Origin: Clostridium sp.
GTDB taxonomy: Bacteria > Bacillota > Clostridia > Clostridiales > Clostridiaceae
DNA length: 9,854 nt
Direction of reading: 5' to 3'
Assembly (NCBI GenBank): GCA_012511315.1
Contig: JAAZGI010000285.1
Coordinates: forward strand, 1-9,854
The position numbers and the translations under genes were made by a program. Position 1 is the stretch's first letter. The number at the start of each line of letters is the position of its first letter. Below the pieces are notes generated by a model. That model did no database searches. It had not been told where the DNA came from and worked only from the letters and a program-made list of their open reading frames with translations. Below are positions 1 to 7,039 of the stretch, piece by piece.

Positions 1-60
1 GAATTGGAATTAGACGTTAAAATATTTGAGTTTAATTAGTTGTAAAAATATAAGTGACCC

Positions 61-852
61 TTAAAGCTGCATGGCTCCCAAGACAACCAACCAAGCTAAA
101 AAAGTTTTCGCAACTAACCTAAGGATGATATAAACTCTTTCACCATAGATGTAGTCTTTCCATTTACCAACTTTTTTATATTGCAGGATCATATTAATTG
201 GGAACGTATTGAAGGCGACAAAGTATGTTCCCACAATGGCCCAAACAAACCAAGGGACCTGTCCAAAGTTTCCTGTACCAAACATATAAAGCAGAATAGC
301 AATCCATGGAGCGATTCCAGCAATGGAACCCCAAATGAAAGGCCCCCAATTAATGTTGTCTTTTTCACGCATGGAGTTGAGCTGTTCCATTACGAGACCA
401 AATAAATTCATGGATGCATTCACTGCAAAAATTAGAACTAAGGAGGCAATGTCGTAGATTCCGAACAAAGTGGAAATCAAAACAATCATAATGGATGAAC
501 TTAAGGCGTATTCAAACCATCTAAATTTATTGATGCCTTTCTCTAGATCTCTAGAGTAGATGGCGTTTAGTTTGTTTGGAAAAGATACCAAAGCATGAGC
601 AGCAGCTGAAATAAATAAGAAGACAGCCACTAAAATCCCGAAAGGTAGATCAAAGAGGGCTTTCGAAGCCAGTTCTAAAGTCTTTGTTTCCTGGTTGAAA
701 GCCAAAAAATTTTGGGTAATGGTGGGTTGAAATTCTCCAATTTTTTGAATCACCGAAGTGGCCAAAAATAGCATGGCGACACCTTGAATGAAATGAAGGG
801 CTCCCATTAATTTGTTAAAGTTTCTTAGTTTAAGTAATGCTTTTTCTTGCAT
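61..852 (-). CDS. heliorhodopsin (retinal-binding seven-helix membrane protein)
   Basis: A 263-residue integral membrane protein recognised as a heliorhodopsin, the rhodopsin family whose N-terminus faces the cytoplasm. Seven hydrophobic helices lie at about 13-34, 66-90, 110-132, 134-157, 168-192, 199-223 and 238-261, with the long A-B loop typical of the family at about 36-65. Family landmarks are visible: RWFEY with likely counterion E114, the SSS run at 118-120, the FNTFPINM stretch near 214-221, the YKKVGKWKDY loop at 225-234, and LVAKTFLAW with K249 as the Schiff-base lysine and W254. H20 and H86 fit the two retinal-pocket histidines. R245 stands where I recall a serine in 48C12. The start is supported by AAAGGAGGG at 857-865. 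Members are known to bind retinal and have slow photocycles without clear ion pumping; the function is unsettled. No carotenoid oxygenase gene is nearby, and no terminator is visible in bases 1-60. Confidence 0.93.
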   Translation of the reverse strand: MQEKALLKLRNFNKLMGALHFIQGVAMLFLATSVIQKIGEFQPTITQNFLAFNQETKTLELASKALFDLPFGILVAVFLFISAAAHALVSFPNKLNAIYSRDLEKGINKFRWFEYALSSSIMIVLISTLFGIYDIASLVLIFAVNASMNLFGLVMEQLNSMREKDNINWGPFIWGSIAGIAPWIAILLYMFGTGNFGQVPWFVWAIVGTYFVAFNTFPINMILQYKKVGKWKDYIYGERVYIILRLVAKTFLAWLVVLGAMQL

Positions 853-896
853 AAGACCCTCCTTTATTAGTAGTTTAAGAGTTATTTATTGGTTTA

Positions 897-902
897 ATCA
901 TA
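897..902 (-). promoter_or_regulatory. candidate -10 box for the heliorhodopsin gene
   Basis: On the minus strand this reads TATGAT, five of six matches to the -10 consensus. Transcription would begin near 890 and leave a leader of about 38 bases holding the strong ribosome binding site at 857-865. No good -35 hexamer lies 16-18 bases upstream, so the promoter may need an activator or be a chance match in AT-rich DNA. Confidence 0.3.
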
Positions 903-948
903 ACTCTTTTTATTGCAATATGAGTTAAAAATTAAAAATAAAGCATGT

Positions 949-965
949 TATCACATTTTGTGATA
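949..965. promoter_or_regulatory. perfect inverted repeat between divergent genes (putative operator)
   Basis: The sequence is TATCACA-TTT-TGTGATA, two perfect 7-bp arms around a 3-bp centre. It lies between the heliorhodopsin and DUF2200 genes, about 60-70 bp upstream of both inferred transcription starts. A short symmetric site like this suits a dimeric transcription factor. The half-site order (TCACA then TGTGA) is the reverse of a CRP site, and I cannot assign a regulator. Confidence 0.45.
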
Positions 966-983
966 TGCCAATTCAGATTTAAA

Positions 984-1011
984 TGGATATTACTCAACAA
1001 ACGACTACAAT
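984..1011 (+). promoter_or_regulatory. candidate promoter for the DUF2200 gene
   Basis: TACAAT at 1006-1011 matches five of six -10 positions. TGGATA at 984-989, with a 16-bp spacer, matches four of six -35 positions. Transcription would start near 1018. The inverted repeat at 949-965 would then be centred about 61 bp upstream, a spacing often used by activators. Support is positional only. Confidence 0.3.
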
Positions 1012-1072
1012 TTATTGAAGAGAATTCAAAATGAATGTCAAGAGAAGAAATAAATCCGACTTGGAGGCAGTA

Positions 1073-1429
1073 ATGAAAAAAAAGAAGATTTTTACCATGA
1101 GTGTAGGGAGCGTTTATCCCTTGTATTTAGCAAAGGCTGAGAAAAAAGAACGGACCAAGGCAGAAGTTGATGAAATTTTCCGGTGGCTGACTGGTTATAC
1201 CCAACACGATCTTGAAGCTCACTGGGAGGCAGAAACAGATTTTGAAACATTTTTTACGAAGGCTCCCAAAATGAACCCGAGAAGAAAAGAAATAAAGGGA
1301 TTAATTTGTGGTGTTCGAGTGGAAGAGATAGAAGATCCATTAATGCAAGAAATCCGCTATTTAGATAAGCTAATCGATGAATTGGCTAAAGGGAAAACTA
1401 TGGAAAAAATTCTGCGTAAAAAGGTTTAG
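1073..1429 (+). CDS. DUF2200 family protein
   Basis: A 118-residue soluble protein recognised as DUF2200 by its typical run: [19 protein letters not shown] near the N-terminus, then [46 protein letters not shown] and a lysine-rich C-terminus ending KILRKKV. The family has no established biochemical function that I know of. I chose the ATG at 1073 because GGAGG at 1063-1067 lies five bases upstream and the family-like sequence starts right after it. The in-frame ATG at 1031 would add 14 residues and has a weaker site. The gene is divergent from the heliorhodopsin gene and convergent with the ABC operon. No plus-strand terminator is evident after it. A shared role with heliorhodopsin is suggested only by the shared intergenic region. 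Confidence 0.88.
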   Translation: MKKKKIFTMSVGSVYPLYLAKAEKKERTKAEVDEIFRWLTGYTQHDLEAHWEAETDFETFFTKAPKMNPRRKEIKGLICGVRVEEIEDPLMQEIRYLDKLIDELAKGKTMEKILRKKV

Positions 1430-1518
1430 AAGAAAACGATTGGTCAGCTAAACGAACTAAGAAGGGTAATAATTGTCGAGTATCAATGAAAGAAAAATAA
1501 TAATCAGGTGTATGCATC

Positions 1519-1573
1519 TAAAACAAAGGCAGCGTGGCCTTGGCGCACAAAGCGATAAGCCCACGCTACCTTT
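1519..1573 (-). terminator. rho-independent terminator of the ABC exporter operon
   Basis: The arms 1525-1537 and 1561-1573 pair over 13 positions with one mismatch and a loop of about 23 bases. On the minus strand the stem is followed by a T-rich tail (TTTGTTTTAG) just past the permease stop codon. The plus strand has no T tract after the stem, so termination should act mainly on the minus-strand operon. Confidence 0.75.
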
Positions 1574-1577
1574 AGGA

Positions 1578-2816
1578 TCAAGAGTTTGATTTTAAGGCTT
1601 TCTTGATTAATTTGAATATATTGGTTGTATTCCCGTAGTTCATGGTACCAAAACGATAAATCTTAATGGAGATAGTAGCCATGAGAGCTGTTGTTCCAAA
1701 CAGTAAGACATAGGAGAGGATGACTTCCCAAAGCGAGACGCTACTTAGTGAGTAGCGAACAAACATGACCATAAAGGATGTTAAAGGGAGAATAGAAGTT
1801 ACTCTCATCAGTAGCCCATTCGGAACGTTTAGGGTGAATAGTGAAATGAAATAAGAAACCATAACAAGCATGGTCACTAAAGTAGTTGCGGCAGGAACAT
1901 CTTCTACTTTCGACATTAAAGCACCCACGGCAGCAAAGATAAATAGGAAGAGAAAATAGCCAGTGAGTGAGAAGACAAGGTATACAAGAAGATTATCTAA
2001 GGACAAACTTAAGTTGAAAAACTCTAAAAACTCCTCAGGATAATTTCTTTTATTCAAGAGGAAACCGCCGAAAATTGTTCCCACTAAAATCAAAGCCTGA
2101 AGAATACCAACGAGACCTGATGCCAGAACTTTACCCACCATTAAACTGGTGGTATCACTACTGGTTATGAGTAATTCCATGGTTCGATCACTTTTTTCTC
2201 GGGCCACGAAGGTGGCGACGTTATTGCCGTAAAACATAATGAGCATAAAGATTAAAATCACTAAGATATAGACAGCGGCAAAGCTTTCTTGGGAATCCTT
2301 ACCTAGAATTAGGCTCTCACTTTCAATGGAAATTGCAGCTAATTCTGATTGCAGTTTGCTTCCATTAAGTCCTTCCTGATCAAGAATCTCAGTTTGACGG
2401 CGAGCGGTTAGGATTTCATCCATCCAGTATCCAGAGTAGCTACCCATGGCACGATCTTGAACTACAAGTTCGTAGGAGGTAGGTGAAGTAACTTGGAAAC
2501 CGGTATCGATTTCCTCGTTTGCTACAGCGGATTTTAGATGATCTAAATCTTGAAACCAGCTCACATTTTGTCCGAGGAGATAAGGGGATAAGTCAGCTTT
2601 CGTGATTTCATCCGTGTTGATAAAAACTCCATAATTGCCTTTGGGTAGCAAACCGTCACCATCAGCTGGATCATCTCCAGAAACTAGACTAATTAAGGTG
2701 GGAGCAGAAGTGATTAAGATGATGAGCAAGACCATAATACCGGTAGCAATTCGAAGGCCCTTTTTACGGAGCAAACTTTTTAGTTCAAATAAGAAAACTG
2801 TTTTTAAATTCTTCAT
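1578..2816 (-). CDS. ABC-2 type transporter permease (YhaP/NatB-like)
   Basis: A 412-residue membrane subunit of an ABC exporter. It has the ABC-2/NatB layout: a basic N-terminus, a first helix at about 23-45, an extracellular domain at about 46-175, then six hydrophobic helices near 178-199, 229-254, 277-301, 308-328, 339-357 and 364-386. The motif EKSDRTMELLITSS at 207-220, after the second helix, is the conserved cytoplasmic coupling segment of these permeases. The start overlaps the ATPase stop as ATGA, and AGGAAGAG just upstream serves as ribosome binding site, so the two subunits are translationally coupled. Length is close to that of B. subtilis YhaP. The substrate cannot be read from sequence: NatAB exports sodium, but relatives handle other compounds. 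Confidence 0.87.
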   Translation of the reverse strand: MKNLKTVFLFELKSLLRKKGLRIATGIMVLLIILITSAPTLISLVSGDDPADGDGLLPKGNYGVFINTDEITKADLSPYLLGQNVSWFQDLDHLKSAVANEEIDTGFQVTSPTSYELVVQDRAMGSYSGYWMDEILTARRQTEILDQEGLNGSKLQSELAAISIESESLILGKDSQESFAAVYILVILIFMLIMFYGNNVATFVAREKSDRTMELLITSSDTTSLMVGKVLASGLVGILQALILVGTIFGGFLLNKRNYPEEFLEFFNLSLSLDNLLVYLVFSLTGYFLFLFIFAAVGALMSKVEDVPAATTLVTMLVMVSYFISLFTLNVPNGLLMRVTSILPLTSFMVMFVRYSLSSVSLWEVILSYVLLFGTTALMATISIKIYRFGTMNYGNTTNIFKLIKKALKSNS

Positions 2817-3715
2817 TCTCTTCCTGCCGTTTCCACAAAGATGTCTGTGAGGGTAGGGTAGTAGGGGGAAAAACTTTGGATTATAATGTTGTGGTCTAGT
2901 AGGGTACGGAGAACACTTTGATCATCGGCACCGCCAGGAAGATGCAGAATATAACTTTCAGCATCAGAACTAAGGTTCACAGAACCTAGTGCGAGGAGTG
3001 CACGACGAAGTTTGTCTCCGGAATGGGGTGAGGCAATTCGGATTCGATTGCGACCTTTCTCCTGCTTAATTTTGGTTAAATTACCACTCAAGACGATTTC
3101 TCCTTGATCAATTAATGTGATCTCATCACAAAACTCTTCCACATAATTCATTTGGTGACTGGAGAAAATAACCAGCTTTTTTTCAGCGATTTGATCCCGA
3201 ATGATTTCTTTTAAAATCATGGAGTTTACTGGGTCTAAGCCACTAAATGGTTCGTCTAGGATAATGATATCTGGATCGTTCATCAAGGTTTGGATAATCT
3301 GAATTTTTTGCTGATTGCCTTTTGAAAGAGTCTCCAAATTTTTCTTACGATATTCTGACAGTTCAACTCGATCCAACCAATAAGTGATATGATCCAAAAG
3401 ATCTTTCCGCTGGCCACCACGTAGCTGGCCGAAATAGAGTAGTTGATCTTCAATGGGTTCTTTTGGATAAAGGCCCCGTTCTTCTGGCAAATAGCCTACC
3501 TTATATTCTGTAGGGTCAAAGGGTCGACCATTCATTAAGAACTCACCTTCATCTTGATGGAAAACACCCATTAAGGCTCGCAAGGTCGTAGTTTTGCCAG
3601 CTCCGTTTCGTCCAAGAAATCCCATGGCTTCGCCACTGTTTACAGTGAAAGAAATTCCCTTGAGAATGGGGGTGTCGGAGAAACTTTTTCGAATATTTCT
3701 AACTTCAAGTCTCAT
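2813..3715 (-). CDS. ABC transporter ATP-binding protein (YhaQ/NatA-like)
   Basis: A 300-residue cytoplasmic ATPase that powers the permease encoded right after it. Walker A is GRNGAGKTT at 35-43, the signature is LSKGNQQK at 130-137, Walker B is IIILDEP at 150-156 with catalytic E155, and the switch histidine is H187. Where many ABC ATPases have a Q-loop glutamine, this one reads LPEERGLYPK at 76-85, a usual feature of the NatA-type subfamily. The segment after about residue 215 fits the DUF4162 C-terminal domain. The start is supported by AAGGAGC six bases upstream. It is the first gene of a two-gene operon ending at the terminator at 1519-1573. The promoter must lie in the non-coding stretch above 3716, but no convincing pair of boxes was found. 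Confidence 0.9.
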   Translation of the reverse strand: MRLEVRNIRKSFSDTPILKGISFTVNSGEAMGFLGRNGAGKTTTLRALMGVFHQDEGEFLMNGRPFDPTEYKVGYLPEERGLYPKEPIEDQLLYFGQLRGGQRKDLLDHITYWLDRVELSEYRKKNLETLSKGNQQKIQIIQTLMNDPDIIILDEPFSGLDPVNSMILKEIIRDQIAEKKLVIFSSHQMNYVEEFCDEITLIDQGEIVLSGNLTKIKQEKGRNRIRIASPHSGDKLRRALLALGSVNLSSDAESYILHLPGGADDQSVLRTLLDHNIIIQSFSPYYPTLTDIFVETAGRE

Positions 3716-3913
3716 AATCTAGCTCCTTGTTGTCTAGTAATCCTATGTTGTTATGCTGTTATGTTATTAAGTTGTTCAAGGGTATGGTTGCTCTTTTGGA
3801 GGGATGAAACTAAGTGAACTTCCATTTAGTTGCGCAAAATTACAACAAAACCCAGCGGGAATATAAATAATCAAAGTTAATGGTTTTAGTATATCAAAAC
3901 AAATAATAACTAT

Positions 3914-3963
3914 GTTCATTGAGACCATAAATTAGGTTGATATGAATTTTCTGGTCAATGAAC
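3914..3963. repeat. inverted repeat upstream of the M23 gene
   Basis: GTTCATTGA at 3914-3922 and TCAATGAAC at 3955-3963 are exact inverted copies, extended inward by CC/GG after a two-base bulge. The interval is about 26 bases. The repeat lies just upstream of a candidate -10 box at 3995-4000. It could bind a regulator or fold in RNA; the sequence does not decide between these. Confidence 0.5.
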
Positions 3964-3971
3964 CATGTAAA

Positions 3972-4000
3972 ACACATGTGTAATTATTGAGTTTTATAAT
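3972..4000 (+). promoter_or_regulatory. candidate promoter/operator for the M23 gene
   Basis: TATAAT at 3995-4000 matches the -10 consensus exactly, but the -35 region is poor. Instead it holds a perfect 10-bp palindrome, ACACATGTGT, at 3972-3981. A perfect -10 with a weak -35 and an overlapping palindrome suggests regulated transcription. The leader would then be about 250 bases. A TTGACA at 4043-4048 is an alternative -35 but lacks a good partner. Confidence 0.35.
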
Positions 4001-4255
4001 ACATCATAAAGATTATATTCATGTGAATGAAACGTGAAGAGATTGACAACGCAGAGATGAAAGCCTAACACTGGATAATCTCTGGCCTAGGATAGAATCA
4101 TCTTTTTCAATCAGCTAGGATATGGTAAAGTGATATCAGAGTATAAAGAATCTAAATTAACAAATGAGCTAATTTTAAGGGCTGAAAACCTGTGGTTTGA
4201 TGGACCTGTGGTGCGCCCTAATGACCTTAGTCCTGAGATGTTCAAAGGAGTAATT

Positions 4256-5131
4256 ATGTTTAAAAAAATCATCATTTCATTTATATTAGGTTTTTCCCTT
4301 CACGCAACAGCCCAGGCTGCGGTTATTCCACAAGATTTTAGCCTAAACAATGGTGGCAGTGTTCAGTGGGAAAGTGATTTGTTTTTCTTTCGATTGGATT
4401 ATCCCCAATGGACTCAGTTATTGGAGGTAAAATTAGCTGAAAGACACTTGGAACTCTTAGACATTAGCAGTCAAATTAAAGAACTGGAACATGTATCCGC
4501 CCACTTAAAAGAGGGCCGCGAAAAGCAGGAAAGCATTTTTCATTTAGAAAACTTAAAAGCAAAAGAGAAAGAGGTCCGTGAATCAATATTTTTATATTTA
4601 GCGGAAGAAGCCAAAACAGAACAGGATAAAAAGTTATTGGAAACGAAAGCAGATCGTAACATGTTAGCCCCTTTGATTTATCAAGAAGATGGCTATGAGA
4701 TGGAATCCAGCGTTCTACTTGAAGAAGAATACACTATGCCGACAACAGGAAAGGAAACGAGCCCATTTGGTTGGAGAGTTCATCCAGTAACAAGTAACCG
4801 TAGTCTCCACCAGGGAATTGACTTGGCCAATGATGCGGGCACACCAATTCGAGCCGTTAAATCTGGAATTGTTACGGCAGCTGATTACAATGAGATTTCG
4901 GGGAATAACATTTTGATCCGTCATTACGATGGTCAAGAGACGGCTTATTATCATATGCAAAAAAGATTGGTAGAGCGGGGTCAATCAGTCCGGCGAGGTG
5001 AAATAATCGGTTTAATGGGAACCACTGGCCGATCCACCGGTAATCACCTCCACTTTGAACTTCGTATCAATCAAGTGCAAGTTGATCCTGCTCCCTATAT
5101 TTACCGAGGAAGTCGCTGGGAAGTACCTTAA
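4256..5131 (+). CDS. secreted M23 family (LytM-type) metallopeptidase with coiled coil
   Basis: A 291-residue exported peptidase predicted to cut peptidoglycan cross-bridges or stem peptides outside the membrane. Residues 1-22 form a signal peptide (KK, a hydrophobic core, then ATAQAA before VIPQ). Residues about 55-130 are rich in Glu, Lys and Leu and should form a coiled coil, as in EnvC/NlpD-like and other M23 proteins. The catalytic domain spans about 160-282: H185xxxD189 and H266 are the expected zinc ligands, H233 (YYHM) and H264 of HLHFEL the catalytic histidines, so it should be active rather than a degenerate LytM factor. The start is ATG 4256, because AAAGGAG at 4244-4250 is ideally spaced and the signal peptide begins there. 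An in-frame GTG at 4130 would bury the signal peptide. It is transcribed alone and ends at the terminator 5240-5282. Confidence 0.93.
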   Translation: MFKKIIISFILGFSLHATAQAAVIPQDFSLNNGGSVQWESDLFFFRLDYPQWTQLLEVKLAERHLELLDISSQIKELEHVSAHLKEGREKQESIFHLENLKAKEKEVRESIFLYLAEEAKTEQDKKLLETKADRNMLAPLIYQEDGYEMESSVLLEEEYTMPTTGKETSPFGWRVHPVTSNRSLHQGIDLANDAGTPIRAVKSGIVTAADYNEISGNNILIRHYDGQETAYYHMQKRLVERGQSVRRGEIIGLMGTTGRSTGNHLHFELRINQVQVDPAPYIYRGSRWEVP

Positions 5132-5239
5132 AGCAAACAACAGCTGAATGGCTAAAGTACACTATATGCCGTGAAAAACAGGAATTAGAAAAACTGAGAG
5201 CGAAACCAGATAAACAGGCATATCGAACAACAATCACTA

Positions 5240-5282
5240 AAAAACGATGCAGAACCTTGATTAGGCAACCTGCATCGTTTTT
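5240..5282. terminator. bidirectional rho-independent terminator
   Basis: The arms 5240-5252 and 5270-5282 pair perfectly over 13 bp around a 17-base loop, with core CGATGCAG/CTGCATCG. Each strand ends in a run of at least five T. It therefore serves both the M23 gene from the left and the membrane-protein gene from the right, which converge here. Confidence 0.9.
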
Positions 5283-5300
5283 AGGTTAAAGGCAAAAGGT

Positions 5301-5906
5301 CTAGGGGGTGTAATAGAATCGAGCAAGCATAAATGCAATAATTAAAATTCCCAAAATGAGAGCATAGAAGGTGATGTTGGGCTTTGTTCTTTTGGCTTTC
5401 AGTGTGTGTGCTTTTTTATGGAAGTATTCATTAAGATCTTGAATAAAAGCCTCATCGTAATGGATGTGATTATCGATTTCGATCCACTTATCGGCGTCTC
5501 TCACGGTAAGGGCATTGCGATAGTTATTGATCTCCACCATGCTGGTGAACTCATTGATAGGGTAAATTCGATAGTTACGTCCTGATTCAATTAAATACTG
5601 ATCCAATTCTTCGATTACATCGTGGAGATTAGCTCCGATGAGAATGATCTTGTCATAGGAAAGAATATAAATATAAATTCCCAAAAAGATGAGGAGCATA
5701 CTTAGTCCTAGCGGTGTCATCCCTTCGCCTGAAATAGCTAAAGTGAAAAGGACGAAGGACAGCAAAAAAGGAACAACATATAAATTTACATGACTTTGGT
5801 TGGTCATGTAAATGGTTTTTTTGTGACGATAAAAAAATAAATCCACTGCCAGCACGGTCAAAATGACCAAAAAACTGGAAAGCATTAAAAGAAAAGAAGG
5901 GTTCAT
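5301..5906 (-). CDS. membrane protein of unknown function, four predicted helices
   Basis: I do not recognise this 201-residue protein. Hydrophobic helices lie at about 5-27, 43-61, 66-85 and 178-197, with a soluble segment of about 90 residues (88-175) between the third and fourth. That segment includes LHDVIEELDQYLIESGRNY and a later RDADKWIEIDNHIHYDEAF stretch rich in acidic and aromatic residues. A short basic patch (HKKAHTLKAKRTK) precedes the last helix, which suggests the soluble part is cytoplasmic by the positive-inside rule. The start is backed by GGAGC seven bases upstream and a TATAAT at 5942-5947. It stands alone and shares its terminator with the M23 gene. Confidence 0.82.
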   Translation of the reverse strand: MNPSFLLMLSSFLVILTVLAVDLFFYRHKKTIYMTNQSHVNLYVVPFLLSFVLFTLAISGEGMTPLGLSMLLIFLGIYIYILSYDKIILIGANLHDVIEELDQYLIESGRNYRIYPINEFTSMVEINNYRNALTVRDADKWIEIDNHIHYDEAFIQDLNEYFHKKAHTLKAKRTKPNITFYALILGILIIAFMLARFYYTP

Positions 5907-5941
5907 AGTCTAGCTCCAATCTATAAGTGATGATACATGTT

Positions 5942-5947
5942 ATTATA
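5942..5947 (-). promoter_or_regulatory. -10 box for the four-helix membrane protein
   Basis: The minus strand reads TATAAT, a perfect -10 box about 36 bases before the start codon. The hexamer 17 bases upstream (TGAAGA) matches the -35 consensus at only three positions, so the -35 is weak. Confidence 0.5.
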
Positions 5948-6095
5948 CAACAGAATTTAATTTTTCTTCACCCTTTGAGAATCCTTTTAGTTCATTCCTT
6001 GAAATGATGATAAAATGGAGAACATAAGCATAATAGTAGGTATAAAGCAGTATCTTAGACGACTTGGGAATCTGGTGGTTGGAGGAAGGTTAAAG

Positions 6096-7031
6096 ATGAA
6101 GCAAGATCGAATTAGTTTAAAAGATTTTGGTTTGGTTCTGATCGTGGTCATCCTGTGGGGGCTTAACTTTATTGCCATGAAAATAGGTTTATCGGGTTTC
6201 CCACCTTTTTTCCTAGTGGCCATGCGGTTTGGATTTGTCTTTTTCCCCGCTTGCCTATGGATCAAGCGACCCAAGGTGCCCTTAAAGTATCTTTTTTGGT
6301 ATAGCTTCTTTCTAGGGGTAGGGCAGTATAGTTTTATGTTTACGGCTTTAATGATGGGAATGCCGGCCGGAATTGCTTCAGTTCTACTTCAATCCCAAGT
6401 CATTTTTTCATTGATTCTAGCCGCCTTATTGTTGGAGGAAAAAATTACATCGATTCAAGTGTTGGGGATTATGATCTCCGTCTTTGGCGTTTTATTTTTA
6501 GGCGGTGTTTTTGATCAAGATACCACATTACCCTTTGTTCCCTTTATCCTGATGATCCTAGCAGCCATCAGTTTTGGCACATCCAACGTTCGATATCGAA
6601 TGATCGTGGATTACAACAACAAACGAGGTGAAACTACAAATTCGCTACAGGTCTTGGTCTGGTCCAGCTTATTTGTACCGATTCCCATGTTCATCATTTC
6701 CTTTGTGCTAGAAACACCTCAAGTCGTCTTTTTGGCTATTAGACAATTACAAGCTCCAGCCTTGCTTTCGCTTTTATATATGGTAGTCTTATCAACCTTA
6801 ATAGCCTATGGCTTATGGGGGAGTTTGATTGGAAAATATTCGTCATCGAAAATTGCTCCTTTCTCCTTATTGGTTCCCCTGGTAGGGGTCTTGTCTGCCT
6901 ATTTGGTTTTAGGAGAAAGCATGACCCAGCGTCAAATTATTGGGATTGTGATCACTGTTTCAGGTTTAGTTTTTACAAACTTAGGTACAATGATCATTAA
7001 GAAAATAGCCTTTAGGCAAAGGAAGCTCTGA
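6096..7031 (+). CDS. EamA family (drug/metabolite superfamily) transporter
   Basis: A 311-residue inner-membrane protein with about ten hydrophobic helices in two EamA repeats (about 10-140 and 150-300). The opening LVLIVVILWGLNFIAMKIGLSGFPPFFLVAMRF pattern, with WG.NF early and PP..L..RF after it, is typical of the family. So are the end of the first repeat (LLLEEKIT....GI.IS..GV) and of the second (LGESMTQRQIIGI.I...G). Family members export amino acids or metabolites such as cysteine pathway intermediates; the substrate is not readable here. I chose ATG 6096, preceded by GGAGGAAGG at 6081-6089, over the in-frame ATG at 6015, which lacks a ribosome binding site and adds a 27-residue basic tail outside the family pattern. 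It appears to be a single-gene unit. Confidence 0.9.
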   Translation: MKQDRISLKDFGLVLIVVILWGLNFIAMKIGLSGFPPFFLVAMRFGFVFFPACLWIKRPKVPLKYLFWYSFFLGVGQYSFMFTALMMGMPAGIASVLLQSQVIFSLILAALLLEEKITSIQVLGIMISVFGVLFLGGVFDQDTTLPFVPFILMILAAISFGTSNVRYRMIVDYNNKRGETTNSLQVLVWSSLFVPIPMFIISFVLETPQVVFLAIRQLQAPALLSLLYMVVLSTLIAYGLWGSLIGKYSSSKIAPFSLLVPLVGVLSAYLVLGESMTQRQIIGIVITVSGLVFTNLGTMIIKKIAFRQRKL

Positions 7032-7039
7032 TTCCTTTG
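7017..7039 (+). terminator. stem-loop across the EamA stop codon (weak terminator candidate)
   Basis: CAAAGGAA at 7017-7024 and TTCCTTTG at 7032-7039 form a perfect 8-bp stem with a 7-base loop that contains the stop codon. No clean T tract follows, so it may be an RNA-stabilising 3' structure rather than a terminator. Confidence 0.35.

Larger units (their letters stand above)
3716..4255. other. 540-bp non-coding stretch between the ABC operon and the M23 gene
   Basis: No credible gene was found on either strand. The stretch must hold the start of the minus-strand ABC operon and of the plus-strand peptidase gene. Visible elements are CATAACA-type short direct repeats on the minus strand near 3745-3766, the inverted repeat 3914-3963, the palindrome and TATAAT at 3972-4000, AGAGATT (4038-4044) and CAGAGAT (4053-4059) both able to pair with the AATCTCTG segment at 4076-4083, CTAGGATA twice (4087-4094 and 4115-4122), and ACCTGTGGT twice (4188-4196 and 4204-4212). 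The last pair sits inside a possible AGGGC/GCCCT stem-loop just before the peptidase start. I compared it with the ydaO (c-di-AMP) riboswitch, which often precedes wall hydrolase genes, and saw no match. Confidence 0.6.

Noticed and set aside
949..965. CRP/FNR-type binding site
   Set aside because: The half-sites are in the opposite order (TCACA before TGTGA) and the centre is only 3 bp, so it does not fit either consensus.
3804..3866. 20-codon ORF after GGAGGG
   Set aside because: The ribosome-site-like bases abut the ATG with almost no spacing, and the peptide shows no recognisable feature.
4038..4219. ydaO c-di-AMP or GEMM c-di-GMP riboswitch
   Set aside because: The conserved core sequences of those classes were not found by eye.
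4130..4255. In-frame N-terminal extension of the M23 gene from GTG 4130
   Set aside because: It would place 42 residues before a normal signal peptide; ATG 4256 has an ideal ribosome binding site.
5132..5285. Open frame after the M23 gene reading EKQELEKLRAKPDKQAY
   Set aside because: It has no start codon after the M23 stop and runs through the terminator hairpin; it could be a gene remnant, but nothing supports that.
6015..6095. Upstream start of the EamA gene
   Set aside because: No ribosome binding site; ATG 6096 follows GGAGGAAGG and fits the family length.
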